From Planctomycetota bacterium (GTDB lineage Bacteria; Planctomycetota; UBA1135; UBA2386): a stretch of DNA of 32,865 nucleotides. The stretch is from the NCBI GenBank assembly GCA_016794485.1, contig JAEUHV010000575.1, forward strand, positions 1 through 32,865. Direction: 5' to 3'. The notes beneath the pieces are model-generated. The model did no database searches. It saw nothing but the letters and a program-made list of their open reading frames with translations, and was not told the origin of the DNA. The position numbers and the translations under genes were made by a program. This document shows positions 1-8,681 of the stretch, one piece after another. The stretch's first letter is position 1; the number at the start of each line of letters is the position of its first letter.

Positions 1-1
1 C

Positions 2-64
2 GAGTCGTTGCTCGTCCGCGTGCGGCGGCAATTGCGCGCCTGTGTCGAAGGAAAGCTGTCATGA
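2..64 (+). CDS. C-terminal end of an ECF-type sigma factor (partial)
   Basis: Frame 2 is open from the window edge and encodes 20 residues ending LRACVEGKLS before TGA at 62-64. The arginine-rich helix (VRVRRQLRACVEG) resembles the last helix of sigma-70 region 4 in ECF factors, where the protein often ends with a motif such as RRRLxxxLE. The stop overlaps the next start as ATGA, which points to translational coupling with a membrane protein that looks like an anti-sigma factor. That context is the main reason for the call. The 5' part lies outside the window, so the family assignment is an inference. Confidence 0.5.
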   Translation, partial: ESLLVRVRRQLRACVEGKLS

Positions 65-1389
65 CTACGCACGACCCACTCGTCGACGGCGCGCTGCGCG
101 TGCTGTTCCTGGCCCCCTGCGAACCCGATCTGCGCAATCGCCTGATGGCGATCGCCGGACGACCTGGGTCGCATCGCCGCCCGCCGTGGCGCAATCTGGT
201 CCTTGCCGGCAGTGGCATCGCGTTGGCCGCACTGCTGCTCGCCGTTGTTCTCTGCACCGACGGGGATGGCACGGCGTTCACCCGACGAAGTGCCGACTGC
301 GTGCAGATCGTGAGTCGCTCCGGCGCGCCCGAGCATCTGCGGGTCGGCGCCATCACGCTGAGGGTCGACGGCTCCGCTCGCCTCGAATTCGCACCGCTTC
401 CGCCCGATTCCGAGAACCTCCCAATGACCCGAGACCAACTGCGTTCCTTCCTGGCGGCGCGCGCCGCCGTTCCCGTGTTCACCCTCGCGGTACTCAGCGG
501 TTCGGCCACCGTCGAAGCCCAGGAACGGCACGTCGTTCGCGCGGGCGAGACGCGCGAGGTGCGCCAGCCCACGCCAACGTCGCCGCAAGACCTTGCCAAG
601 GTGCGCGAACTCTGGGCCGCGACCCTGCTGACCACGGACGGCGTCGACTCGGCCGACGAACAGAGCCTCGAACTCGCCTTCCGCCTGCGCCGGCAACCGG
701 CGCTGTTCGGGGAAGTGCGCGCGGACCTCGTGCGGCGCGTCGCCGATCCGGCAACGACCGACGAAGTGTTCGACCGGCTCGTGCGCCTGCTCTGCCTCGA
801 TCCCGATGCGGGCAGTCTCGCCATCGCGACCCGGATGCTCACGGGCTCGCGCCCGATCCAGGACCCCGAAGCGTGGCTGTGTCTGAGCGAACGGGGTGTG
901 GCGGCAGCCCGCACTCGGCTTGCGGCGTACGTCGCGGAACAAGAACCCGACAGCGGCGAGGTGTTCGCCGCGGCCGCGCACCTGGCCGCAACCCAGGACC
1001 CGGCCCGACCGATCGACGTGGAGCACCTGCGCCACATCCTGCGCGCGGCGTTCGACCACGAGAACGGCCTCGAAGTGCCGGTCCTGCTGCGCGCAATGGT
1101 CGCTGCGCACGGATTGCATGCCCTCGGCGACGCGCGGCCGCTGGCCACCCTGTGGCGCGACCTCAAGTCGACGGTGGAAGAACAGCTCGGCATCCCGTAC
1201 CTCGCCGATGCTGCGCGCATGGTCGCGATCGCGGACTGGGTGTCGAACCACGGCATCGACGGCAAGCGCGGTTCGCTGGCGTGGCTCGACGACGGCTTCC
1301 TCGTGCCGTGGTCGCAGGAGCAGTTCGAACAGCAATTGGACTCCGCCGCGAAGATCCGCGCCCGGCTTGCGGTGATCCAACCGAAGTGA
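61..1389 (+). CDS. single-pass membrane anti-sigma/FecR-like protein
   Basis: This 442-residue protein has a short cytoplasmic N-terminus (about 1-44), one membrane helix (about 45-65, RNLVLAGSGIALAALLLAVV) and a large extracytoplasmic part. Residues 80-170 contain a FecR-like stretch: VQIVSRSG, then VLSGSATVEA and AGETREV, resembling the strands seen in FecR and related sensor proteins. The remainder (about 175-430) is alpha-helical and may form HEAT-like repeats. The start is chosen because ATG at 61 overlaps the TGA of the upstream sigma-like gene (ATGA). The layout fits an anti-sigma factor holding an ECF factor at the membrane and sensing envelope signals. No zinc-finger anti-sigma motif (HxxxCxxC) is visible. 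The family is inferred from layout rather than from a clear domain match. Confidence 0.6.
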   Translation: MTTHDPLVDGALRVLFLAPCEPDLRNRLMAIAGRPGSHRRPPWRNLVLAGSGIALAALLLAVVLCTDGDGTAFTRRSADCVQIVSRSGAPEHLRVGAITLRVDGSARLEFAPLPPDSENLPMTRDQLRSFLAARAAVPVFTLAVLSGSATVEAQERHVVRAGETREVRQPTPTSPQDLAKVRELWAATLLTTDGVDSADEQSLELAFRLRRQPALFGEVRADLVRRVADPATTDEVFDRLVRLLCLDPDAGSLAIATRMLTGSRPIQDPEAWLCLSERGVAAARTRLAAYVAEQEPDSGEVFAAAAHLAATQDPARPIDVEHLRHILRAAFDHENGLEVPVLLRAMVAAHGLHALGDARPLATLWRDLKSTVEEQLGIPYLADAARMVAIADWVSNHGIDGKRGSLAWLDDGFLVPWSQEQFEQQLDSAAKIRARLAVIQPK

Positions 1390-1400
1390 TCGGTCTGCGG

Positions 1401-1406
1401 CACAAT
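1401..1406 (+). promoter_or_regulatory. possible -10 box (CACAAT) for a leaderless transcript
   Basis: CACAAT ends six bases before the ATG at 1413, so transcription would start at or next to the start codon. The gap matches that of the TAGGCT box before the FUN14 gene at 12356. There is no clear -35 box, and the hexamer lacks the first T of the consensus. Confidence 0.25.
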
Positions 1407-1412
1407 GCAGGC

Positions 1413-2585
1413 ATGCCGAGCCACCCGTCGCGCTTCCGTCTGTGCATCTTCACCGTCGGTGCGTTGACCACGCTGCTCGCCGCCCAGGAACCGAAGCAAG
1501 AACCGGTCGTAGCGCTCGACCTCGCGGCGTTGGCGCACCAGCATGCGCTGCTCGCCGCGCGCCTCGACGCAGCCAAGCCCCTCGAACTGCCGAACGGCGG
1601 CCTGTGTGGCGTGCAGGGTGCGACCACCGTGCGTCTCGGCGGCAAAGCAGCCGTGACACTGCAACTGCCCCTGCCGCAGCTGACCCAAAGCCAGGTGCCG
1701 CTGGTGTTCGGCCTCGTCGCCCGCCCGCCCGAAGCGCTGCAGTCGCTCGCGCTGCACAGCGATGCGGACGGCGATCGACTGGTCGCTGTGCTGCAGGGCA
1801 AGTCCGGCACCGAAGTCACGCTCGCGTGGAACGCCATCGTGTTGCTCGCCGAACGGCCCGAGCCGGCCCCCGCGGCCGCCGCCCAACCGTTCCTCGCCGC
1901 GACGCCGTGCGCGCAATCCGGCGACGCCGCGATCGCCGCTCTCGCCGACGCCCTCGCACCGGTCGACGCGCCGACGCCAAAGCTCGCGACCGCACTGCAG
2001 GACTGGCTGCCTGGGCAGCCGCCGAAGAAGCGGCCGCGGAGCATGGACGCACTGGGATTGCTGGCGAGCGGCAACCACGGCATCTGCACGATGAACGCCA
2101 ACCTCGGCGTGGCCCTGCTGCGTCAGCGCGGCGTTCCGGCGCGTTCGCTCGCAGTGGTGCCGACCACGGGCCAGAAGCTCGAGATGCACCGCATCGTCGA
2201 ATGGCATGCCGACGGCCATTGGCATCGCTTCGACCCGTCGCGCGTGCACGCCGAGGTGCCGATGCGGTCGAGCCAGAGTGTCGTCATGGCGCACAGCTCG
2301 ATCGCCGACGAGGAACGCGGTGGCAAGCTGCGCATGGCGGTGCCGGTCGGCTGTCCATTCGGACAGGAAATCGAGATCGTGCGCGGCCAGGCGATGTTGT
2401 TCGGCACCGACTTCTTCTGGACCCAGGCACTCCCGCTCGCCGCGTTCGCCGCCGAGGAGGTGGACGTGAAGGCCGCGGCGACGGCGTGGCAGCAGTTCCG
2501 GCGCGAGGGTCGCGCGGCACCGGCAGCGGACCGGGCGGCGGCGGCCGGCGACGGCCCTGCGTTCCACGCCGCCTGGGGCAACTGA
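1413..2585 (+). CDS. exported transglutaminase-like domain protein
   Basis: The protein has 390 residues. Residues 1-24 look like a signal peptide (arginine near the start, a hydrophobic CIFTVGALTTLLA core, then AAQ). The C-terminal half carries a transglutaminase-like fold with the catalytic triad in order: Cys225 in NHGICT, His259 in LEMHRIVEW and Asp274 in HRFDPS. The family includes cysteine proteases, peptide N-glycanases and cross-linking enzymes, so the substrate cannot be named. The N-terminal 200 residues look like a beta-rich domain followed by an Ala/Pro-rich linker. The ATG was chosen because the signal peptide begins there. Longer in-frame starts exist upstream but overlap the anti-sigma gene in a different frame. 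The protein probably acts in the periplasm. It is not clear whether the upstream sigma factor controls it. Confidence 0.75.
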   Translation: MPSHPSRFRLCIFTVGALTTLLAAQEPKQEPVVALDLAALAHQHALLAARLDAAKPLELPNGGLCGVQGATTVRLGGKAAVTLQLPLPQLTQSQVPLVFGLVARPPEALQSLALHSDADGDRLVAVLQGKSGTEVTLAWNAIVLLAERPEPAPAAAAQPFLAATPCAQSGDAAIAALADALAPVDAPTPKLATALQDWLPGQPPKKRPRSMDALGLLASGNHGICTMNANLGVALLRQRGVPARSLAVVPTTGQKLEMHRIVEWHADGHWHRFDPSRVHAEVPMRSSQSVVMAHSSIADEERGGKLRMAVPVGCPFGQEIEIVRGQAMLFGTDFFWTQALPLAAFAAEEVDVKAAATAWQQFRREGRAAPAADRAAAAGDGPAFHAAWGN

Positions 2586-2610
2586 TCGCCGCCCCGGACG
2601 CCGCGGACGC

Positions 2611-4014
2611 TCACCAGATCTTCATGCCGGAGACGTTGGCGAAGTCGAACGACGCGCCGTTCCACGTCACGCCTTGCGTGAAGAACTCGACGCCGATGAG
2701 ACCCGGGTTGGCGGGAATGGCGATGGGCAGGCTCAGGTTGCCGATGCCCGCCGTGGTCAGCGCCAACGTCGACAAGTCGAGTCGCAGCGTACCGCCGAAG
2801 CCGGGAACCGGCGTCGGGGCGATGAGCGTCGTGGCGAAGCCGACCAGCCACAGCTGCGCCGGGCCGGCGAGCACTTCGAACGACGGCGTGCTGCCGTTCA
2901 TGGTCGAACCGATCGACTCGATGCTGAAGTTGCTGTTCGAAGTCGCGTCGGTCGGCGACGTGCCGTTGGTGATCTCGACGAAGTTGGCATCACCGTCGCC
3001 ATCGAGGTCGCCGGCCGGGTTCACGACGAGCGAGTATTGGAACTGTGTGCTGAGGGCCGCTTGCGTACCGAAGCCGAGGAACGTGCCCGACTGCAGGATC
3101 GTCGGGATCTCCAACGCACCCGTGTTCGGATCGACACGGCGCACTTCGCAAGCCACCCCGGTCGCCGAGCGCGACGTAAGACGGATGCGACCGACGTTGT
3201 CCGTGGCGATGCCGATGCCGTTCGGGGGAAGCGTCAAGGTTTGCAGGACACTGCCGTTGGTCTGGTCGATCTGGACCACCGTGCCGTTGCCGAAGCTGCT
3301 GACCCAGATGCGGCCGTTCTTGTCGAAGGTCGGCGGGTAGGCGGTGCTGGTCGTCGGCACCGGATAGAGGTTGAGGGTCGCTCCGGTCGCACCGTCGATC
3401 TCGACCAGCTGGTTGGCACTGTCACCCGTGACCCAGACGTGGCTCGGCTGCAGGATGCCCCGGTAGTCGGCGACGATCCCGGTCGGCAACAGCGTGCCGA
3501 TGCCGGCAATGGGGAAGTTGGTGATCGCCCCGGTGGGGTCGATGCGAGTCACCGAACCCGGCGACACGCGGTGGGCGATCCACTTGTTGCCGAGGCCGTC
3601 GACCGTGATGCCGAGCGACGAGTTCGCCGGCATCGTGTAGGTCTGCACGAACACGCCCGAAGCGTCGAACTCGTGCACCGCCGTGGCACCGTTGGTGATC
3701 CAGGCGTGGCCGTTCGCATCGAACGCGATCGCGTAGGCCGAACCGCTCGGCAGCGCGACCGGCGTCATGGTTGCGGTCGCAGGGTCGTAGATGTCGAACG
3801 TGGGCTGGATGAAGCGGACGATCCAGACCTTGCCGTCAGGAGCGACTTCACAGCGACGCAGGTTGGTCGGCGTCGCCACACGCTCGAGGACCGAACCCCA
3901 CTCCGACACCCGCATGATGTCGGAGGAGGTGCGGTTGGCGATCCAGTAGTTGCTCTGCGCGAGCACGGGAAGCCCGGTGAGGGAAGCAGCGAGAACGAAG
4001 GCGGTCGTCTTCAT
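2611..4014 (-). CDS. secreted beta-propeller (NHL/Vgb-like) protein with C-terminal sorting-like domain
   Basis: The protein has 467 residues. Residues 1-19 form a signal peptide (MKTTAFVLAASLTGLPVLAQ). Then come about six blade-like repeats with the pattern [KRH]xWIxx...xxxID..TG: KVWIVRF, HAWITNG, KWIAHR, HVWVTGD and RIWVSSF, as in streptogramin-lyase/NHL propellers. After the propeller is an acidic calcium-type loop (DLDGDGDANFVE). A C-terminal domain of about 100 residues follows, with hydrophobic strands and the motif NPGLIGVEFFTQG, a layout I associate with secreted proteins of some planctomycetes. No lyase active site can be named. It is probably a cell-surface or secreted binding protein. 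It stands alone, convergent with the transglutaminase gene (25 bases apart) and divergent from kdsD. Confidence 0.75.
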   Translation of the reverse strand: MKTTAFVLAASLTGLPVLAQSNYWIANRTSSDIMRVSEWGSVLERVATPTNLRRCEVAPDGKVWIVRFIQPTFDIYDPATATMTPVALPSGSAYAIAFDANGHAWITNGATAVHEFDASGVFVQTYTMPANSSLGITVDGLGNKWIAHRVSPGSVTRIDPTGAITNFPIAGIGTLLPTGIVADYRGILQPSHVWVTGDSANQLVEIDGATGATLNLYPVPTTSTAYPPTFDKNGRIWVSSFGNGTVVQIDQTNGSVLQTLTLPPNGIGIATDNVGRIRLTSRSATGVACEVRRVDPNTGALEIPTILQSGTFLGFGTQAALSTQFQYSLVVNPAGDLDGDGDANFVEITNGTSPTDATSNSNFSIESIGSTMNGSTPSFEVLAGPAQLWLVGFATTLIAPTPVPGFGGTLRLDLSTLALTTAGIGNLSLPIAIPANPGLIGVEFFTQGVTWNGASFDFANVSGMKIW

Positions 4015-4190
4015 GGTGGATCCGAGTTCCAGTCTGGGTTGATGGGTCGGGGGATCCGTCAAGTGTGATTGACCGGGGTGGATCGACAACCCGAGGACTC
4101 GTCGCGATGGCGCGTCGTTTCCGTAACGACCGCTGCGGGTTGGAGCCGAGTTGGCCACCCCCCGCAGTAGGTGCGGCCGCGGCCGTCGTG

Positions 4191-4196
4191 TACGCT
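4191..4196 (+). promoter_or_regulatory. possible -10 box (TACGCT) for kdsD
   Basis: TACGCT lies 11 bases before the kdsD ATG in the 193-base divergent gap, giving a predicted leader of only a few bases. No convincing -35 box or ribosome binding site is visible. The rest of the gap (4015-4190) shows no further feature. The same TANNNT-to-start spacing occurs before the ABC-F gene at 14521. Confidence 0.35.
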
Positions 4197-4207
4197 CCCC
4201 GCCCTCG

Positions 4208-5179
4208 ATGGACCAACGACTCGAACGCGCCCGCGACATCGTCGAGCGCGAAGCCGCCGCCTTGCGGATGGTCGCCGAACGCATCGGCCCCACGTTCTCC
4301 CGCGCCCTCGACCTGATCCTGGCCTTGCGCGGCCGGGTCGTCACCGCCGGCATGGGCAAGGCCGGGTTCATCGCCCAGAAGATCTCGGCGACGCTGGCGT
4401 CGACCGGCACCCCGTCGATCTTCCTGCACCCCGCCGAAGCCATCCACGGCGACCTCGGCCGCATCGACCCGACCGACCTCGTGCTCGCGTTCAGCAAGTC
4501 CGGCGAGACGCAGGAACTGCTGGTCATGCTGCCGCACGTGAAGACGGTCGGCGCCACGATCGTGTCGATCACCCAGAGTGCGACCTCGACTCTCGGCCGG
4601 CACAGCGATCTCGTGCTCGAACTCGGCAAGATCGACGAGGCCGGCCCGTACGGACTCGCGCCGAGCGCTTCGACCACTGCGATGCTGGCGCTCGGCGACG
4701 CGCTCGCACTGGTCGTGCAGGAGGGTCGCAAGTTCGGCCCCGAGGACTTCGCCCGGTTCCACCCCGGCGGCGACCTCGGCCGTCGCCTGATGAAGGTCGG
4801 CGAACTGATGCGCACCGGCGACCGCAACCCGCACCTTCGCAGCGGCACCACGGTGCTCGAAGCGATCGGCGTGATGACGCGCACGCCGGGCCGTCCGGGC
4901 GCGACCAGTGTGGTCGACGCGAACGGCCGCCTGGTCGGGTTCTTCACCGACGGCGACCTGCGTCGCCTGATCGAACGCGGCCTCGACAACCCGCGCGCCC
5001 GCTCGATCGACGAGGCGATGACGAAGAACCCGCGGTCGATCTCCCCCGACACGTTCGCGCTCGAAGCGCTCGCGCTGCTGCACCAGTACGCCATCGACCA
5101 GCTCCCGGTCGTCGACGGCGACGGACGGCTGCTCGGGCTGCTCGACGTGCAAGACCTGCTCAACCTCAAGATCGGATGA
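4208..5179 (+). CDS. kdsD: D-arabinose-5-phosphate isomerase
   Basis: The protein (323 residues) converts D-ribulose 5-phosphate to D-arabinose 5-phosphate, the first step toward Kdo for the inner core of LPS. The SIS domain (about 1-195) contains GMGKAG (48-53), IHGDLG (79-84), SKSGET (96-101) and FHPGGDLG (184-191), whose histidine corresponds to the catalytic one in E. coli KdsD. Two CBS domains follow (about 198-262 and 265-323). Length and order match the KdsD/KpsF/GutQ family. The ATG at 4208 gives a normal N-terminus. The stop overlaps the next gene as ATGA, and the four genes kdsD, kdsC, lptC-like and lptD form one overlapping operon for LPS building and export. GutQ/KpsF paralogues share the fold, but this context favours KdsD. 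Confidence 0.93.
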   Translation: MDQRLERARDIVEREAAALRMVAERIGPTFSRALDLILALRGRVVTAGMGKAGFIAQKISATLASTGTPSIFLHPAEAIHGDLGRIDPTDLVLAFSKSGETQELLVMLPHVKTVGATIVSITQSATSTLGRHSDLVLELGKIDEAGPYGLAPSASTTAMLALGDALALVVQEGRKFGPEDFARFHPGGDLGRRLMKVGELMRTGDRNPHLRSGTTVLEAIGVMTRTPGRPGATSVVDANGRLVGFFTDGDLRRLIERGLDNPRARSIDEAMTKNPRSISPDTFALEALALLHQYAIDQLPVVDGDGRLLGLLDVQDLLNLKIG

Positions 5180-5733
5180 CGCGCATGCCTTCCGTTCCCG
5201 GCCGGCCGCTCCCTTCCCAGGCGGCGCTCGCGGCGATCGAGTTCCTGCTGCTCGACGTCGACGGCGTGCTGACCGACGGTCGCATCTGGTTCGATCCGCA
5301 TGGCGACGAGTACAAGCAGTTCCACGTGCACGACGCCGCGGGCCTGCACTACTGGCACCGAGCGGGCGGCCGCACCGGGTTCCTGTCGGGGCGCGGCGGG
5401 CACGCCGTCGAACGGCGCGCGCGCGAACTCGGCGTGCACGACGTGATCCTGAAGCGGGTCGACAAGCTGCGGGCGTTCGAGGAATTGCTGCGCCGCCATT
5501 CCCTGCGGCCCGAGAACATCGCCTATGTCGGCGACGACGTGGTCGACCTTCCCGTGCTGCGCGTGTGCGGCTACGCGGTGACGGTGCCGGAAGCGCGACC
5601 CGACGTGTTCCCGCACGTGCACCGCATCACCGGACGTTCGTCGGGATTCGGTGCGGTGCGCGACGTGATCGAAGACCTGCTGCGGGCCCGCGGGGTCTGG
5701 CAGGCCGTGCTCGACAAGGACGGGCGTTCGTGA
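5176..5733 (+). CDS. kdsC: 3-deoxy-D-manno-octulosonate-8-phosphate phosphatase
   Basis: The protein (185 residues) removes phosphate from Kdo 8-phosphate in the Kdo pathway. It is a C0-type HAD phosphatase with no cap domain. Motif I is LLLDVDGVLTDG (Asp27 nucleophile, Asp29 acid/base), motif II is Ser71 in FLSGR, motif III lysine is in ILKRVDK (93 or 97) and motif IV is YVGDDVVDLP (Asp120/Asp121). The length fits the KdsC family (about 180 residues). The ATG at 5176 overlaps the kdsD stop (ATGA). A second in-frame ATG at 5185 would shorten the protein by three residues. The stop overlaps the next start as GTGA. kdsA and kdsB are not in the window. Confidence 0.92.
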   Translation: MTRMPSVPGRPLPSQAALAAIEFLLLDVDGVLTDGRIWFDPHGDEYKQFHVHDAAGLHYWHRAGGRTGFLSGRGGHAVERRARELGVHDVILKRVDKLRAFEELLRRHSLRPENIAYVGDDVVDLPVLRVCGYAVTVPEARPDVFPHVHRITGRSSGFGAVRDVIEDLLRARGVWQAVLDKDGRS

Positions 5734-8681
5734 AGCGACTGCTCGCGTTCCTGGCCCTGCTGGCCCTCGGCATCGTCGCACTGCGCATCGCGATCGGCGA
5801 CGAGACCGCGGTGCGCGGCGGCGCCTCGACCAGGTCGTCCGCCGGGCAGGGTCCGGACGCGCCGGTGCCGGACTCCGGCACCGGCGTGGCGTTCGAACAC
5901 GGCAAGGTGAGCGCCACGGTCACGGTCCGTGGCCAGGTTGACTGGCCGCGCAAGAAGGCCACGCGCGAGGCGGACGGGTCCGTGCGCTGGGAGACGATCT
6001 ACGTGCTGAAGGCCGCCGACAGCCGGCCGCTGGCCGCCGGCGTGCAACAGTTCGACGCCGTCGAGTTGTTGCTGAACGACCACGGCGTACACGTGGCGAC
6101 GATGCGTGCCGAGCGCGCATTCGCCGAACTGTCGCGCGACGCGAACGGTCGGCCCTCGCTCGACGAGAACAAGGACATCGACCTGCGCAAGCTCGTGTTG
6201 GACGGCTTGCCTTCGGGCCGTCTCGCCGGCCTGCACGGCGAGTTCGGCGACGCCAAGGTCCGGATCGAAGGCGACGAAGTGCGGATCAACACGGCGCGCG
6301 ACCAAGACGTGCTGGTGACGATGGCGGGCGAGCGGCCGATGACCCTGCGCGGCAAAGGCATGCAGGCGCGCCTGCCGCGCGATTCCAACGGTGCCCTGCA
6401 GCGCGCCGACCTCGAGATCCTGTCGCGTCCGGAACTGACCGGCGAAGGCTTCGTCGCGCGCGCCGACGGCCGCCTGCACTGGTACGAGGACCTCGCTGCC
6501 GGAGCGGGGCGCATCACGCTCGACGATCGCATCGAGGTCGAACTCGCCGACGGCGTGTTCGCGCTGCCGAGCCAAAACCGCACCGGAGCGACGCGCGGCC
6601 GCACGACGGTCCGCGGCGACCAGTTCCTCGCCTGGCTGGTGCGGCGCGAGGTTCCAGGCGCGAACGGGGGCAAGCGCTCGGAAGTGCAGTGGCGCAAGCT
6701 CGTGCTCACCGGAGCGCCGGCGAGCGTCGACTTGCCCGAGGGACGACTGACGACGCCTCGCCTCACTGCATTGCCCGGCCCGTTCGGCGAGCCCTTCCTG
6801 GTCACGGCCCACGGCGGCGAATCGAAACTCGAGCAACTGCAGCTGCGGCCAGGCAGCCGACAGAAGGACCCGGTGACCGGCACGGCCCAACGGCGCATCC
6901 ACGTGGTGCGTCCGGGTCAGCAGAGCGGGGCGATGCACCGCGCATTCGGCTTCCCACAGTGGACCCTGCGCATCGTCGACGGCCTGCAGGTCGTGTCGAC
7001 CGAAGGGCGCACCCAGCTCGACAGCGGCGCGCGTTCGCTGATGTCGCGCGACGGCGTGCACCTGCTGCGTCGCGACGGCGCCGACACCGGATTCGTCCGC
7101 GGGTTCGGCCCGGTGGAGCTGCGACAGAAGGCCAAGACCGCGGGCGAACCCGACCTCGTCGCCACCGGCAGCGACGGCTTCACGATCCGCGCCACGCCGG
7201 CCGGCGAGGAACTGCACCTCGGCCCACCGCTCGATTCCGGCACCACGGTGCAGCAACTCGGCGCGCACACGTTCGACATCCGCCGCGGCGACGCGTGGCT
7301 GCGCGGCCAGGGCTCGGCCAAGGCGGTCCAGACCGGCGAACGCATCGACCTCACCGTGGTCGCAGCCGAGGCGTCGCTGCTGGCCACGCTGCCGAGCGAA
7401 GGCATCGACCTGCGCGGCCTGCATCGTCTGGCCGCGACCTGGAACGGCACCACGCTGACAGACTTCGACGCCGCGGGCTGGCCGGCGAACGTGCACATTG
7501 CGCGCGGCGACGAGAAGGTGCTGGCGCGGGCACCGCGCGTGCGGCAGATCGGTCCCCGCAGCATGCGGCTCCTGCCCGCCGATCCGGCGACGCCGATGCT
7601 CTGGAGCGGACTGCCCGATGCCGATCGCCTGCCCGTGATCGACCGCGCCGGCCGTTCGGCGCACTCGTCCGAATCGATCCAGGTACGCGGCCACCAGGTC
7701 GACGTGCACCAGGTCGGGGCCCGCGACGTGCTGGTCGATGCCGCAGCGGTCGACGACGAACGTCCGACCATCCACGCGACCATCACCGGCCCCGACGGTG
7801 TCGCCACGACCACGATCGCGGCCACCGCCGAACGGCTGCGCCTGTTGCCTGGACTGCTGCCGCGCGACGTGCTGCGTTGGCACGGCGTCGGCGACCACTC
7901 GGCGTTGGCGACGGTCGCGGGCCATTCCCTCGCGCAACCCTGGCTCGTGGTCGACCGCGTGCACGCGTTCGAACTCGACGACCCGCGCCACGGCCACGTC
8001 ACCGGCCGCGGCCATCGCCTGTTCGTCAGCCGCGGCGGCGGCGCCGCGATATTCGTCGGCGATCCCGAGTCCGGCGCCACCGCCCGCGTCGAGCGCACGA
8101 AGGACGGCCGCGTCGTCACCTTGGACGGGGCCCGTGTGCGTTTGTTCGACGACGAGCTGGTCCGCCTGCAGGCACTGGCGACGTTCGCCGACGGCGGCAC
8201 ACCACTGCTGCCCAAGCTCGTGTTGCGCGAAGGCCACGACAAGGGTCTCTTGTCGCACATGCAGGCGGTCTGTGGCGGTGACATCGAAGTGCTGCCGCGC
8301 GAAGTGCTGTTCCGCGGCCCCGTGCGAGCCGACGCTCTGAGCGCCGACGGAACCGTCGACGCCGCTGGCCTGCACCTCGACGCGGCCGAACTGCACATGC
8401 TGCGCGACTCGAACCCGCAGCGGTCCACCTACGGCGAAGTGGTCGCGGTCACCGGCAAGGAAGTCGTGGTCGCATGGACCCGAATGTCGGCCCGCTGCGG
8501 CACGATCGCGTTCGACCTGCCGCGCAATCGCTGCACGATCGCCGACGACGACGAAGCGACCGTCGTGCTCGAGAACGGCCTCGAGGTGCGCGCGCCGCGC
8601 GTCGAGGTCGACTACGACACCCTGGCGCTGCGCGGCCAAGGGCTGCGGGTCCGCCAACTCCCGGCCGAGGTCGCCCGGTGA
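5730..8681 (+). CDS. very large LptC/LptA-like periplasmic LPS-transport protein
   Basis: The protein (983 residues, GTG start overlapping the kdsC stop) begins with one membrane helix (about 3-21, RLLAFLALLALGIVALRIAI), like LptC. The rest is beta-rich with no enzyme motif. The segments after the anchor read like LptC/OstA strands (GKVSATVTVRGQVDW, then ELLLNDHGVHVATMRAERAF and DAKVRIEGDEVRI). The last 60 residues (VLENGLEVRAPRVEVDYDT, then LRGQGLRV) look like LptA/OstA repeats. E. coli LptC has about 190 residues and LptA about 185, so this is five times longer. It may be a single-chain bridge that replaces separate LptC and LptA. Position supports this: it lies between kdsC and lptD, overlapping both. 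The family call comes from context and weak strand patterns. Confidence 0.6.
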   Translation: MKRLLAFLALLALGIVALRIAIGDETAVRGGASTRSSAGQGPDAPVPDSGTGVAFEHGKVSATVTVRGQVDWPRKKATREADGSVRWETIYVLKAADSRPLAAGVQQFDAVELLLNDHGVHVATMRAERAFAELSRDANGRPSLDENKDIDLRKLVLDGLPSGRLAGLHGEFGDAKVRIEGDEVRINTARDQDVLVTMAGERPMTLRGKGMQARLPRDSNGALQRADLEILSRPELTGEGFVARADGRLHWYEDLAAGAGRITLDDRIEVELADGVFALPSQNRTGATRGRTTVRGDQFLAWLVRREVPGANGGKRSEVQWRKLVLTGAPASVDLPEGRLTTPRLTALPGPFGEPFLVTAHGGESKLEQLQLRPGSRQKDPVTGTAQRRIHVVRPGQQSGAMHRAFGFPQWTLRIVDGLQVVSTEGRTQLDSGARSLMSRDGVHLLRRDGADTGFVRGFGPVELRQKAKTAGEPDLVATGSDGFTIRATPAGEELHLGPPLDSGTTVQQLGAHTFDIRRGDAWLRGQGSAKAVQTGERIDLTVVAAEASLLATLPSEGIDLRGLHRLAATWNGTTLTDFDAAGWPANVHIARGDEKVLARAPRVRQIGPRSMRLLPADPATPMLWSGLPDADRLPVIDRAGRSAHSSESIQVRGHQVDVHQVGARDVLVDAAAVDDERPTIHATITGPDGVATTTIAATAERLRLLPGLLPRDVLRWHGVGDHSALATVAGHSLAQPWLVVDRVHAFELDDPRHGHVTGRGHRLFVSRGGGAAIFVGDPESGATARVERTKDGRVVTLDGARVRLFDDELVRLQALATFADGGTPLLPKLVLREGHDKGLLSHMQAVCGGDIEVLPREVLFRGPVRADALSADGTVDAAGLHLDAAELHMLRDSNPQRSTYGEVVAVTGKEVVVAWTRMSARCGTIAFDLPRNRCTIADDDEATVVLENGLEVRAPRVEVDYDTLALRGQGLRVRQLPAEVAR

